Part shown: one piece after another, positions 16,810 through 25,015 of the stretch
Numbering within the stretch: the stretch's first letter is position 1
Layout: every line of letters starts with the position of its first letter
Assembly (NCBI GenBank): GCA_027306605.1
Contig: DAHUZK010000078.1
Span: 1-64,000 of the forward strand
Length of the DNA stretch: 64,000 bases
Reading direction: 5' to 3'
Source: Acidimicrobiaceae bacterium
GTDB lineage: Bacteria; Actinomycetota; Acidimicrobiia; Acidimicrobiales; RAAP-2
The notes under the pieces: model-generated
What the model was told of the DNA's origin: nothing
The model's input: only the letters and a program-made list of their open reading frames with translations
The model's database searches: none
Translations under genes and position numbers: made by a program

Positions 16810-17655
16810 CTACCAGCCCCTGAACGAGGCAGGCCGCCGCTCGACGAAGCTGGCGATGCCCTCCTGGGAGTCCTGGGTCCGCGTCACGAGCTCCTGGCCC
16901 ATGGCCTCCTCGGAGAGGGAGGTGGCCCGGTCGACGTCGAGGGCTCGGTTGGTCAGCCACTTGGCCACCCCGATCGCCTTGGTCGGGCCCTCGGCCAACC
17001 GGGTCGCCCACTCCTCGAGCGTCGTCCGGAGCTCGGCGCGGGGCACCAGCCGGTTGACCAGCCCGATGCGGTGCGCCTCCGCGGCGGGCACGTCGTCCCC
17101 GAAGAAGAAGAGCTCCTTGGCCTTCTGGATGCCCACCAGCCGGGTGAGGATCCAGGCACCGCCGGCATCGGGTGCGATGCCGCGCCGGACGAAGACCTCG
17201 ACGAATTTCGCCTCCTCGGCCATCACGACGAGATCGCAGGCCAGGGCGAGATGCATGCCTCCCCCCGCCGCCGTCCCGTTCACGCCGGCGATGACCGGCT
17301 TCTCGCAGTCGAGGACGGAGGTGACCAGCGCCTGCCAACCGTCGCGGATGGTGCGGGCGCCGTCGCCGACGACCTGCTCGGGCGCGTCGTGGGGCCTCGG
17401 GCGGGCCGGGCGCTGCCCGCCCCTGAGATCGGCCCCGGTGCAGAAGGCCTTGTCGCCCGCCGCCGTGATGACCACGACCCGGACGTAGAGGTCGCCCGAG
17501 GCCTCCCGGACCCACTCGGCGATGCGGTCCCGCATGAACTGGGTCAAGGCGTTGCCCGCCTCGGGGCGGTTGATGGTGATCCAGCAGACGCCGTCCTCCG
17601 TCCGGCGGGTCAGGTCGTCGCCGATCGGATCGTCGGTGGTGGCGCTGTCGCTCAT
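16810..17655 (-). CDS. Enoyl-CoA hydratase/isomerase (crotonase family)
   Basis: A 281-aa crotonase-fold enzyme that hydrates or isomerises enoyl-CoA. The two oxyanion-hole strands are FCTGADL and GTAAGGGMHLALACDLVV; the second catalytic segment reads RRGIAPDAGGAW, where canonical hydratases have a catalytic Glu, so the exact reaction may differ. Just upstream of the ATG lies a 9-bp tandem array that copies codons 2-4 of this gene. Convergent with the Thr-rich protein, divergent from rlmN. Confidence 0.88.
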   Translation of the reverse strand: MSDSATTDDPIGDDLTRRTEDGVCWITINRPEAGNALTQFMRDRIAEWVREASGDLYVRVVVITAAGDKAFCTGADLRGGQRPARPRPHDAPEQVVGDGARTIRDGWQALVTSVLDCEKPVIAGVNGTAAGGGMHLALACDLVVMAEEAKFVEVFVRRGIAPDAGGAWILTRLVGIQKAKELFFFGDDVPAAEAHRIGLVNRLVPRAELRTTLEEWATRLAEGPTKAIGVAKWLTNRALDVDRATSLSEEAMGQELVTRTQDSQEGIASFVERRPASFRGW

Positions 17656-17668
17656 CGGTCTCCTTGGC

Positions 17669-17713
17669 GCTGTCGCTGCTGTCGCTGCTGTCGCTGCTGT
17701 CGCTGCTGTCGCT
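17669..17713. repeat. 9-bp tandem repeat, five copies, derived from adjacent gene start
   Basis: Five perfect copies of GCTGTCGCT. Its complement AGCGACAGC equals codons 2-4 of the adjacent crotonase gene, at 17644-17652. The array therefore looks like an outward expansion of the gene's own 5' end into its promoter region. Confidence 0.85.
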
Positions 17714-17827
17714 GGTCTCGTCGGTGTCGGGCGGGCGGGGCCGGCATGGGTCGCGGCCCGCCCCGCCGGGTCCAGACGTCTTAGCCCAGAACGGCTCGGG
17801 CCGGCAGGTCCGGACGGCTGGGGCCCG

Positions 17828-17833
17828 TAGCCT
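17828..17833 (+). promoter_or_regulatory. Leaderless -10 element TAGCCT for rlmN
   Basis: TAGCCT ends 6 nt before ATG 17840, placing the predicted transcript start at the A of the start codon. No RBS is visible. Confidence 0.5.
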
Positions 17834-17839
17834 GACGGG

Positions 17840-18853
17840 ATGCCGTCGCCCTACGACCTCACCCGCGACGAGCTGTCGCTGCTGCTCGCGGGTGAGCCGT
17901 CCTACCGGGTCCGCCAGGTCTGGGAGGGCCTCCACGCTCGGGTCCAGCGGCCCGAGGAGATGACCGAGCTCCCCGCAGCGCTGCGCGAGTCCCTGGGCGA
18001 GGCTCTGCCGCCCTCGCTGCGGGAGCGGTCGTGCCGGCTGGCGGACGGCGGTGAGACGACCAAGTGGCTGTGGGCGCTCGAGGACGGCGCCCTCGTCGAG
18101 ACGGTGCTGATGCGCTACCCCGACCGTGTCACGGTCTGCGTGTCGACGCAGGCCGGCTGTGCCATGGCCTGCCGGTTCTGCGCCACGGGCCAGGCCGGGT
18201 TCCGGCGTCACCTCCGTCAGGGCGAGATCGTCGAGCAGGTGGTGGCAGCGGCGCGGGAGGCCAAGCCCCGCCGGCTCGGGAACGTCGTGTTCATGGGCAT
18301 GGGCGAGCCGCTGGCGAACTACGACCGCGTCTGGGGTTCCATCGAGCGGCTCCACGGCGAGATGGGGATCTCGGCGCGCCGCCTGACGGTGTCGACGGTG
18401 GGTCTCGTTCCGGGCATCCGCCGCCTGGCCACCGAATCGCTGCCCGTCAATCTCGCCGTGTCCCTGCATGCCGCCAACGACGCGCTGCGTGACGACCTCG
18501 TCCCCGTCAACCGCCGCTACCCGCTGGAGCAGCTGGCCGCCGCCTGCGCCGCGTACGTGGAGGCGAGCGGACGGCGTCTCTCCCTCGAGTGGGCCCTGAT
18601 CGACGGGGTGAACGACCGCGAGGGCGACGCCGCCGAGCTGGCGGCGTTCGCCCGCCCCCTGGCGGCCCACGTCAACCTGATCCCGCTCAACCCGACCCCG
18701 GGCTACCCGGTGGTCGGCTCCTCGCCGCAGCGCGTCCGCCGGTTCCGTGACAGCCTGACCGCACGGGGCATCAACGCGACCGTCCGTGTGACGCGGGGAG
18801 CCGAGATCGATGCTGCCTGTGGCCAGCTGGCAGCGGGAGCGCCCGCTGGCTAG
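17840..18853 (+). CDS. rlmN: 23S rRNA adenine-2503 C2 methyltransferase RlmN
   Basis: A 337-aa radical-SAM methyltransferase for A2503 of 23S rRNA (and some tRNAs). The [4Fe-4S] motif is C107-x3-C111-x2-C114 (CAMACRFC), followed by VFMGMGEPLANYD and LAVSLHA. The C-terminal methyl-accepting Cys is C327 (IDAACGQL). The length fits the family. It is a housekeeping gene within an otherwise catabolic neighbourhood. Start ATG 17840 agrees with the leaderless promoter. Confidence 0.96.
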   Translation: MPSPYDLTRDELSLLLAGEPSYRVRQVWEGLHARVQRPEEMTELPAALRESLGEALPPSLRERSCRLADGGETTKWLWALEDGALVETVLMRYPDRVTVCVSTQAGCAMACRFCATGQAGFRRHLRQGEIVEQVVAAAREAKPRRLGNVVFMGMGEPLANYDRVWGSIERLHGEMGISARRLTVSTVGLVPGIRRLATESLPVNLAVSLHAANDALRDDLVPVNRRYPLEQLAAACAAYVEASGRRLSLEWALIDGVNDREGDAAELAAFARPLAAHVNLIPLNPTPGYPVVGSSPQRVRRFRDSLTARGINATVRVTRGAEIDAACGQLAAGAPAG

Positions 18854-18863
18854 AACGGTCGGC

Positions 18864-19241
18864 ATGGCACGGCCACGGGAACGGGGAGGGGCACGGCGAG
18901 CGGCCCAGAACGGCGTGCAGCGGCCGTCCCTGTTCTGGTTCCTTCTTCTCGACGGTGGCATCGTCGTCCTGGCCCGGCTCGCGCTGAGCGGCAGGGCCTA
19001 CGACAGGGCGAGGGGGATCGGCGGCGACGCGCTGCCCCCGCGCGAGGTGCTGCAGGCCATGCTCTTCGGCACGGTCCTCATCCACGCCGGCGAGGCGCTG
19101 GCGGCGGGCCGGATGGCGCGACGCCGGGGACTGGGCCCGCGGGGCTGGCGCCTGCAGACCTTCGCCGTGGGTTTCCCGTCGCTGCTGGCCCTGCGGCGCA
19201 GCGGCACCCGGACGGACGGCCCGCAGCCGGGGAGCGGCTAG
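18864..19241 (+). CDS. Small membrane protein, DUF4499-like
   Basis: About 125 aa. It has two or three hydrophobic segments and ends with the pattern HAGEAL ... RGLGPRGWRLQTFAVGFPSLLAL, which resembles DUF4499 (TMEM254-like) proteins. Function unknown. TAGAAC ends 7 nt upstream of ATG 18864 and is a weak -10. Its last codons overlap the convergent crotonase gene by 4 bp. Confidence 0.65.
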   Translation: MARPRERGGARRAAQNGVQRPSLFWFLLLDGGIVVLARLALSGRAYDRARGIGGDALPPREVLQAMLFGTVLIHAGEALAAGRMARRRGLGPRGWRLQTFAVGFPSLLALRRSGTRTDGPQPGSG

Positions 19242-20050
19242 CGGTTCTTCCAGTTCGGCGGACGCTTCTCCGCGAACGCCTTCGGCCCTTCCTTGGCGTC
19301 CTCGCTGCTGAAGACCTCACCGGAGATCTCCGACTCGATCCGGTAGGCCTCCTTCATGTCGGTGGCCAGTCCGCGCAGCGCCGACTCCTTCGTCTTGCGG
19401 ATGGCGAAGGGGCCGTTGGCGGTGATCCGGCGGGCGTAGTCCACCGCGCGCTCCATCAGGTCGGCCGGGCGGCACACCTCGTTGACCAGACCCATCTCGT
19501 AGGCGCGCTGGGCCGGGACCTGGTCGGCGCAGAGCAGGAGCTCCATGGCGGCGGGCCAGGGGACCTGGCGGGGCAGGCGCACCGTCGTGCCCCCGCCGGC
19601 GAAGAGACCGCGCTTGGGTTCCATGACGCCGAAGGTGGCGGTGTCGCTGGCCACGCGCAGGTCCGTGCCGCCCAGCATCTCCATGCCGCCGGCCACGCAG
19701 GTGCCGTTCACGGCGGCGATGATCGGCTTGTACAGCTTGGTGCCGCGCAGGACCGCCTTGACGCCGTCGTCCAGCCGGTAACCCCCCAGCTCCTCGGGCC
19801 GTGCCCCGTCCTTCAGCTTGGACTGCAGCTCGGTGATCTGGGGGATGTAGGTCTTGAGATCGGCGCCCACGCAGAAGTCCTTGCCCACGCCGGTGACGAT
19901 GGCCACGTAGGCGTCGTCGTCCTCCCCGAAGCGGTCCCACGCCTGGCGCAGCCCGAAGAAGTGCTCCATGTCCATGGAGTTTCGGGCCTCGGGGCGGTTG
20001 ATGGTGATGGTGACGACGTGGTCGTCACCCTTGGCGTAGTCGATCGACAT
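19238..20050 (-). CDS. Enoyl-CoA hydratase/isomerase (crotonase family)
   Basis: A 270-aa crotonase-fold protein. The oxyanion-hole elements are FCVGADL and GTCVAGGMEMLGGTDLRVAS, followed by MEPKRGLFAGGGTTVRLPR, where a catalytic acidic residue is expected. It sits 12 bp downstream of the amidohydrolase on the same strand and almost surely shares its transcript and the upstream STGAC palindrome. A hydratase step on a CoA ester is likely; the substrate is unknown. Confidence 0.9.
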   Translation of the reverse strand: MSIDYAKGDDHVVTITINRPEARNSMDMEHFFGLRQAWDRFGEDDDAYVAIVTGVGKDFCVGADLKTYIPQITELQSKLKDGARPEELGGYRLDDGVKAVLRGTKLYKPIIAAVNGTCVAGGMEMLGGTDLRVASDTATFGVMEPKRGLFAGGGTTVRLPRQVPWPAAMELLLCADQVPAQRAYEMGLVNEVCRPADLMERAVDYARRITANGPFAIRKTKESALRGLATDMKEAYRIESEISGEVFSSEDAKEGPKAFAEKRPPNWKNR

Positions 20051-20062
20051 GGTCTCCCGTGC

Positions 20063-21361
20063 TCAGTCCTCGTCCTCGTCGCGCAGGCGGGTCGTGAAGC
20101 TGCTGACCGAGACGATGCCCTGCTCGTTGACGTGGGTCTGCCCCCGGGACCTCGAGACCAGCGACGTGTCGACGTCGGCTGCCTCGGCCCGCAGCGCCTC
20201 CACGGTGCACGTCTCGCGCGGTCGGACGCTGAAGGGGTCGTACCGAAAGTGCTTCATGGCGTTGAGGTGGGTGATCTTGTCGATGTCCTCGTCCGACACG
20301 CCCTCGAGATACTTCATGAGCGCTTCGGGGGCCTGCGGCCACGTGGAGTCCGAGTGCGGGTAGTCGCACTCCCAGGTGATGTTGTCGACGTTCATGTACC
20401 GGCGGCTCTGCACGCCGAAGGCGTCGTCGATGAAGCACGTGATGACGCGGTCCTTGAAGACCTGGCTCGGCAGCTGGTCGCCGAAGTCCTGGCCGGTCCA
20501 CTTGTGATGGTGCTGGTAGACGTAGTCGATCCGCTCGAGCGCGTAGGGGATCCAGCCGATGCCGCCCTCGGAGAGGGCGAAGTGCAGGTCCTTGTACTTG
20601 CGCAGGATGGGCGACCAGACCAGGTCGGCGGCCGCCTGGACCATGTTGATGGGCTGCAGGCTGATCATGACGTCGATCGGCGCGTCCACCGACGTCATGA
20701 GGATCTGCGAGGACGAGCCCAGGTGCATGCAGACCACGGTGCCCTCGTCGGCGCAGGCGGTCCAGAAGGGGTCCCAGTGGTCGCTGTGCAGCGAGGGCCA
20801 CCCGAGCTTCTCGGGGTTCTCCGAGAAGGTGACGGCGTGGCAACCCTTCTTGGCCACCCGTCGGACCTCCTGGGCGCCCAGCTCGGGGTCCCAGATGACC
20901 GGGATGGAGAGCGGGATGAAGCGACCGGGCTCGGCACCGCACCACTTGTCGATGTGCCAGTCGTTGTAGGCCATCACCATGGCTCGGGCCTCGTCCTTGT
21001 CCTCGCGCCGTGCGAAGAGCTGGCCGCAGAACTGGGGGAACGAGGGAAAGCACATGGAGCCGAGCACGCCGTTGACAGACATGTCGCGCACGCGCTCGTG
21101 CACGTCGTAGCAACCGACCCGCATGTCCTCGAGCGAGGTGGGCTCGATCCCGTATTCCTCGGGTGGACGGCCCACCACGGCGTTGAGGCCGACGTTGGGG
21201 ATCACGTTGCCGTCGTAGACCCAGACGTCGGTGCCGTCCTCCCGGCGCTCCAGCCTCGGCGCCGCGTCCCGGTACTTCGCCGGCAGCAGCCCGTCGAACA
21301 TCCCCCGGGGCTCGATGACGTGATCGTCGACGCTGACCAGGATCATGTCCTCAGTGCGCAT
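20063..21361 (-). CDS. Amidohydrolase family 2 (TIM-barrel) metal hydrolase/decarboxylase
   Basis: A 432-aa amidohydrolase-2 protein, the family of ACMSD-like decarboxylases and related hydrolases. The N-terminal SVDDHVIEP carries the early metal-ligand pattern and ECDYPHSDSTWP near the C-terminus the late acidic ligand. I chose ATG 21361 because AGGGGAGG lies 6 nt upstream; the frame stays open to 21427, but that part is not family-like and contains the operator. It is the first gene of an operon with a crotonase. It closely resembles, in length and motifs, the protein at 60390-61646. Confidence 0.88.
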   Translation of the reverse strand: MRTEDMILVSVDDHVIEPRGMFDGLLPAKYRDAAPRLERREDGTDVWVYDGNVIPNVGLNAVVGRPPEEYGIEPTSLEDMRVGCYDVHERVRDMSVNGVLGSMCFPSFPQFCGQLFARREDKDEARAMVMAYNDWHIDKWCGAEPGRFIPLSIPVIWDPELGAQEVRRVAKKGCHAVTFSENPEKLGWPSLHSDHWDPFWTACADEGTVVCMHLGSSSQILMTSVDAPIDVMISLQPINMVQAAADLVWSPILRKYKDLHFALSEGGIGWIPYALERIDYVYQHHHKWTGQDFGDQLPSQVFKDRVITCFIDDAFGVQSRRYMNVDNITWECDYPHSDSTWPQAPEALMKYLEGVSDEDIDKITHLNAMKHFRYDPFSVRPRETCTVEALRAEAADVDTSLVSRSRGQTHVNEQGIVSVSSFTTRLRDEDED

Positions 21362-21411
21362 TCGGTCCTCCCCTTCCGCCCGCCGGCGGCGTTCCGACGC
21401 CGAGGGCTTCC

Positions 21412-21427
21412 CTGACACCAACGTCAC
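21412..21427. promoter_or_regulatory. Candidate regulon operator, site 3 (CTGAC-N6-GTCAC)
   Basis: CTGAC accaac GTCAC, the shared palindrome with one half-site changed in the outermost base, about 50 bp upstream of the amidohydrolase start. Confidence 0.5.
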
Positions 21428-21440
21428 CTACCTTACGCGC

Positions 21441-21455
21441 CCTCCCGGGGGGAGG
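21441..21455 (-). terminator. Hairpin CCTCCC-GGG-GGGAGG downstream of clpP
   Basis: A 6-bp perfect stem with a 3-nt loop lies 18 bp past the clpP stop in the transcription direction. There is no T-run. It probably limits read-through from clpP into the amidohydrolase operon. Confidence 0.4.
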
Positions 21456-21472
21456 TGCGAGTCGGGGAGCGC

Positions 21473-22156
21473 TCACGCGCCCGCGACCTGGAGCCCTCGG
21501 TCACCGGCCGCACACAGGCCGCGGCGGGGGAGGATGATGTCGTCGACGATCCCGTAGTCCCGGGCTTCGGATGCCGTCATGTAGTAGTCGCGGTCGATGT
21601 CCTCGGCGACCTGCTCGACCGGTTTGCCGCTGTGGTGGGCGATGATCTCGGCCATCCGCTTGGTCAGGGAGAGGACCTCGCGCAGCTGGATCTCCATGTC
21701 GGACGGGGCGCCGCGTGCGCCCGCCGAGCCCTGGTGGATCATGATGCGGGCGTTGGGCAGCGCGAAGCGCTTGCCCGCCGCACCGCCCGAGAGGATCATG
21801 GCGGCGGCCGACATCCCCATGCCCACGCAGATGGTCGAGACGTCGGGCTCGACGTGCTGCATGACGTCGTAGATCGCCATGCCGGCGTAGGCCGCCCCGC
21901 CAGGGGAGTTGACGTAGAGGTAGATGTCCCGGTCCGAGCTCTGGGCCTCGAGGAAGAGCATCTGCGAGATGATCAGGTTGGCGATCTGGTCGTCGACCTC
22001 CTGGCCCAGGAAGACGATGCGCTCGCGCAGGAGCTGGGAGTAGATGTCGAAGGCCCGGTCGCCCCGGTTCCCCTCCTCGATCACCGTGGGGACGAGGACC
22101 TGTCGGAGGGGATCGGGCGCGCTCCGCCGGAGCGGGCTCGTGGTCGTGGTCGTCAT
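21473..22156 (-). CDS. clpP: ATP-dependent Clp protease proteolytic subunit
   Basis: A 227-aa serine protease subunit that forms tetradecameric rings with Clp ATPases. The complete triad is S116 (GMGMSAAAM), H141 (IMIHQGSAG) and D190 (DIDRDYY). GAGAGGAG precedes ATG 22156. It is divergent from an XRE regulator and a ClpP-like protein that lacks all three catalytic residues. A ClpX gene is not in the window. It may be one of several ClpP paralogues, as is usual in actinobacteria. Confidence 0.95.
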   Translation of the reverse strand: MTTTTTSPLRRSAPDPLRQVLVPTVIEEGNRGDRAFDIYSQLLRERIVFLGQEVDDQIANLIISQMLFLEAQSSDRDIYLYVNSPGGAAYAGMAIYDVMQHVEPDVSTICVGMGMSAAAMILSGGAAGKRFALPNARIMIHQGSAGARGAPSDMEIQLREVLSLTKRMAEIIAHHSGKPVEQVAEDIDRDYYMTASEARDYGIVDDIILPRRGLCAAGDRGLQVAGA

Positions 22157-22205
22157 GTGGCTGTGCTCCTCTCGTCCGCGCCCACCCGCGTCGGTGGCCC
22201 TCTCG

Positions 22206-22225
22206 TTATATCAAATATGAGATAA
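22206..22225. promoter_or_regulatory. A+T-rich inverted repeat over the xre -10 region
   Basis: TTATATCA-aata-TGAGATAA is an 8-bp inverted repeat with one mismatch in the clpP/xre divergent region. The right arm overlaps GATAAT (22221-22226), which ends 8 nt before GTG 22235 and is the likely -10. Position and symmetry suggest an operator for the XRE protein itself; clpP may also be affected. It is one of the few A+T-rich spots in the window. Confidence 0.55.
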
Positions 22226-22234
22226 TCGGTCACC

Positions 22235-22492
22235 GTGAGCGCACGCCGGCACCCGACCGTGTTCCCCGGCTTCAAGGAGATGGCCGAGCGGCGGCACTCC
22301 GTGTCGGGACAGCTGACCGCGCTGCGCCGCGAGCTCGGGCTGTCCCAGGTCGAGGTGGCTTCGCGCATGGGCACCTCGCAGTCGGCCGTGGCCAGGTTCG
22401 AGTCGGGCGATCTCGACGTGCGCCTCTCGACGGTCGAGCGCTACAGCAGGGCTCTGGGGGCCCGGTTGGAATGGAGGGTCGAGCATGGGTGA
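22235..22492 (+). CDS. XRE-family helix-turn-helix regulator
   Basis: An 85-aa single-domain DNA-binding protein. The HTH spans about residues 25-80 (LTALRRELGLSQVEVASRMGTSQSAVARFESG). There is no sensor domain. It overlaps the ClpP-like gene by 8 bp, so the pair is translationally coupled. Autoregulation through the A+T-rich inverted repeat at its promoter is likely. Small XRE genes beside ClpP-like genes also occur in Streptomyces-type genomes (recalled, not checked). Confidence 0.85.
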   Translation: MSARRHPTVFPGFKEMAERRHSVSGQLTALRRELGLSQVEVASRMGTSQSAVARFESGDLDVRLSTVERYSRALGARLEWRVEHG

Positions 22493-23078
22493 ACCCGGCG
22501 GCCTCGGTGGCGGCCTCGGCGGCGGCCTCGGTGGCGGCCTCGGTGGATCCGAAGCGCTCCCCGACGTGCTGGTCCGACGCCTCCTGGACCAGCACGTCGT
22601 CCTCCTCGTCGGCGCGCTGGACGAGGCGCGGGCGACTCGCGTCGCCGCCGAGCTGATGACGCTCGATGCAGACGGCGACGATCCGGTGACCTTGCGGGTC
22701 GACTGCGGCGAGGCGGCGTTCGCGCCCGCGCTCACCCTCATGGACGTGATCGAGCTCATGGGCGTGCCGGTGCATGCGCTCTGCCTGGGTCAGGTGGGGA
22801 CGGGTGCCGTCGGGATCGTCGCCGTGTGCGCCCGGCGGAGCGCGCTGCCGAGCGCGCGCTTCGCGCTGAGAGAACCGTCGACCCTGCTCGAGACACACGT
22901 GCGCAACGTGGCGCAATGGGTGGAGGTGCGCGCCGCCGAGCGCCGGCGCTTCTGCGAGCGCGTCGGTGCCGCCGTGGGCCGGGCGGCGTCCGCCGTCGAG
23001 GCCGACCTCGACCGCGGACGCTTCTTCGACGCCGAGGAGGCGTTGGCCTACGGACTGCTCGACGAGGTGGCGCGCTGA
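22485..23078 (+). CDS. ClpP-like protein without catalytic triad (pseudoprotease), Gly-rich N-terminus
   Basis: A 197-aa ClpP-fold protein. The segment CLGQVGTGAVGIVAV ... ALPSARFALRE aligns by eye with CVGMGMSAAAMIL ... ALPNARIMIHQ of the neighbouring active ClpP. The catalytic Ser becomes T106, the His becomes R129, and the Asp becomes G178 (DLDRGRF versus DIDRDYY). All three triad positions are therefore lost. The C-terminal EALAYGLLDEV is retained. Residues 4-21 are a GGLG repeat encoded by a 12-bp tandem repeat. Such ClpR-like subunits can join mixed rings or act in regulation; here it is paired with an XRE regulator. Confidence 0.8.
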   Translation: MGEPGGLGGGLGGGLGGGLGGSEALPDVLVRRLLDQHVVLLVGALDEARATRVAAELMTLDADGDDPVTLRVDCGEAAFAPALTLMDVIELMGVPVHALCLGQVGTGAVGIVAVCARRSALPSARFALREPSTLLETHVRNVAQWVEVRAAERRRFCERVGAAVGRAASAVEADLDRGRFFDAEEALAYGLLDEVAR

Positions 23079-23119
23079 AGCGACCGGCCCCGCACCAGCC
23101 GGGCCCCCAGCCGAATGCC

Positions 23120-23125
23120 TACGAT
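23120..23125 (+). promoter_or_regulatory. Leaderless -10 element TACGAT
   Basis: TACGAT ends 6 nt before ATG 23132. Lack of an RBS supports a leaderless transcript. Confidence 0.5.
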
Positions 23126-23131
23126 GCGGCC

Positions 23132-23740
23132 ATGGCCACCTCCGCCGACGAGCCCCGCGCCGACGAGCCCCGCCTCGCTCCGCTGCCCGCCGAGGAATGG
23201 GACCAGCGGCTGACGCGGGTCCTCGAGAATTCGCCGGGCGGCACCACGGAGCCGATGAACATCTTCGCCACGCTCGGCCGAGCCGATCCCGAGCTGTTCC
23301 GCCGCTGGCTCGGCTTCGGCGGCGCCCTCCTCGACGGCAGGCTGTCGGGACGCCTGCGCGAGCTGGTGATCCTGCGGACCGCCTTCCGCTTCGACGGGCG
23401 CTACGAGTGGGCCCAGCATGTCGAGCTCGGCACGGCGCAGGGCATCTCGCTCGGCGAGCTGTCCGCCCTGGGCGCCCCGGAGGCGCCCGACCCGGCCGCC
23501 TGGGCTCCGCTCGAGCTGGCCGCGCTGCGGGCCGTCGACGAGACCGCCTCCGCCGGCGCGGTGGCCGACGAGACCTGGGCGGCGCTGGCCGAGGAGCTCG
23601 ACGAGGCCGCGCTGATCGAGCTGCTCATGCTCGTCGCCCACTACCAGATGCTGACCGGCGTCCTGCGCTCGCTGCGGATCCAGCTGGAGCCACGGGCCGA
23701 GGCCGTGGCGGCGCAGGTCCCCGGCGGTCCGGCGGCCTGA
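23132..23740 (+). CDS. Carboxymuconolactone decarboxylase/AhpD-like protein
   Basis: A 202-aa all-helical protein of the CMD superfamily: RLRELVILRTAFRFDGRYEWAQHVELGTAQGIS is the core motif. The CxxC of AhpD peroxidases is absent; the WAQH-type motif matches the decarboxylase/unknown subgroup common in actinobacterial catabolic clusters. The N-terminus carries an ADEPR duplication from a 15-bp repeat. An SDR gene follows 49 bp downstream and may be cotranscribed. Function uncertain. Confidence 0.8.
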   Translation: MATSADEPRADEPRLAPLPAEEWDQRLTRVLENSPGGTTEPMNIFATLGRADPELFRRWLGFGGALLDGRLSGRLRELVILRTAFRFDGRYEWAQHVELGTAQGISLGELSALGAPEAPDPAAWAPLELAALRAVDETASAGAVADETWAALAEELDEAALIELLMLVAHYQMLTGVLRSLRIQLEPRAEAVAAQVPGGPAA

Positions 23741-23789
23741 GCGCCATGGCCCGGGTCTTCGGCGTCGGTCCTGCCGGGGGAGTGCCTCG

Positions 23790-24575
23790 ATGAGTCCCGA
23801 GGGCGCCCGCGGCTCGCTGCTCGCCGGACGCTGCGTCACCGTCGTCGGGGCCGGTACCCAGCCCTCGCCCGATGCCGACGCACCTGTGGGGAACGGGCGC
23901 GCCATCGCGGTGCGGGCCGCCCAGGAGGGGGCGACCGTCGTCTGCGTCGACAAGGACGGCCGGGCGGCCGAGGAGACGTGGCGCATCATCACCGAGGACG
24001 GGGGGAAGGCCGCCGTCGTGGTGGCCGACGTGACCACCGAGGAGGGCTGTCGCCTCGCCGTCTCCGAGGAGGCGGGCCTGACGCCGGACGGGCTGGTGCT
24101 CAACGTGGGGACGGGCTTCGGCGCCGGCGTGGTCGGCACGTCGCCCGACGAGTGGGACCGCACCTTCGCGCTCAACGTGCGCTCGCACTTCATGGTGGTG
24201 CGGCGTGCCCTGGTCGCCATGCCGGACCACTCGTCCATCGTCTTCGTCGGATCCGTCGCCGGCTTGAAGCCGGGCAGCCGCATCCCTGCCTACGACGCCT
24301 CCAAGGCGGGGATCATCGGCCTCAACCGCCATGTCGCCGTGGAGGGCGCGCGGCGCGGCATCCGGGCCAACGTGCTGGCGCCGGGGCTGATCGATACGCC
24401 GCTCGGCCGTGCCGCGTCGGCGGGGCGACCGTCACGGGCACGCACGCCGGTGCCGCTGGGGCGGCAGGGCACGGCCTGGGAGGTGGCGGCGGCCGCGGTC
24501 TTCCTGCTCTCGGGGGAGTCCAGTTATGTCACCGGCCAGGTGCTGGCGGTCGACGGGGGTCTCACGCTCCTGTGA
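23790..24575 (+). CDS. Short-chain dehydrogenase/reductase with altered cofactor loop
   Basis: A 261-aa SDR. GGGGGAG precedes ATG 23790. The YxxxK pair is present (AYDASKAG) with an upstream SVAG Ser region and the GQVLAVDGG end. The N-terminal glycine loop is unusual: instead of TGxxxGIG it reads GAGTQPSPDADAPVGNGRA, with roughly nine inserted residues, so the nucleotide-binding loop is longer than normal. The last bases overlap the next gene by 4 bp (GTGA). Confidence 0.85.
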   Translation: MSPEGARGSLLAGRCVTVVGAGTQPSPDADAPVGNGRAIAVRAAQEGATVVCVDKDGRAAEETWRIITEDGGKAAVVVADVTTEEGCRLAVSEEAGLTPDGLVLNVGTGFGAGVVGTSPDEWDRTFALNVRSHFMVVRRALVAMPDHSSIVFVGSVAGLKPGSRIPAYDASKAGIIGLNRHVAVEGARRGIRANVLAPGLIDTPLGRAASAGRPSRARTPVPLGRQGTAWEVAAAAVFLLSGESSYVTGQVLAVDGGLTLL

Positions 24576-25015
24576 GCGCGCACTCGGCCACGCCGCGTTC
24601 GGGCCCGCGTGCCGGGTCGAGGCCGCCGCGGCTGGGCCGACGCACGGCGCGCTTCAACCGCGCCGTGACCAACAAGGTCTCCGTCCACCTCGCCGGATGG
24701 GTGCCGGGATTGGGCGTCGTCGTCCACGTCGGGCGACGCACGCGCACCGTCTACCGCACGCCCGTCAACGTCTTCGCCACCAAGGACGGCTTCCGCTTCG
24801 CGCTGACCTACGGGCGAGACGCCGACTGGGTGCGCAACGCACTGGACCACGGGGCCGTGCGGTTGGTCCACCGAGGCCGCGAATACGAGCTGACCGACCC
24901 CGAGATCGTGCACGACGAGCACCGCCAGCACGTGTCCTTCGTGGCCCGCTGTTTCTTGCGCCTGCTTCGGGTCGCCGACTTCATCGACTTCACCCGGGCG
25001 GGCGAGGGGCGCTAG
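24572..25015 (+). CDS. Deazaflavin (F420)-dependent nitroreductase-family protein
   Basis: A 147-aa split-barrel protein of the DDN/DUF385 family: GVVVHVGRRTRTVYRTPVNVF, FALTYGRDADWVRNALDHG and FVARCFLRLLRVADFIDF are family landmarks. Such proteins use reduced F420, or bind it or related flavins. It is coupled to the upstream SDR by a GTGA overlap. The redox partner and substrate are unknown. It supports an F420-using actinobacterium together with the LLM oxidoreductase at 55966-57003. Confidence 0.85.
   Translation: MSAHSATPRSGPRAGSRPPRLGRRTARFNRAVTNKVSVHLAGWVPGLGVVVHVGRRTRTVYRTPVNVFATKDGFRFALTYGRDADWVRNALDHGAVRLVHRGREYELTDPEIVHDEHRQHVSFVARCFLRLLRVADFIDFTRAGEGR

Noticed and set aside
18851-18856. 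TAGAAC near 18851 as half of a KstR-type operator
   Set aside because: No matching GTTCTA arm follows, so it is at most a weak -10.
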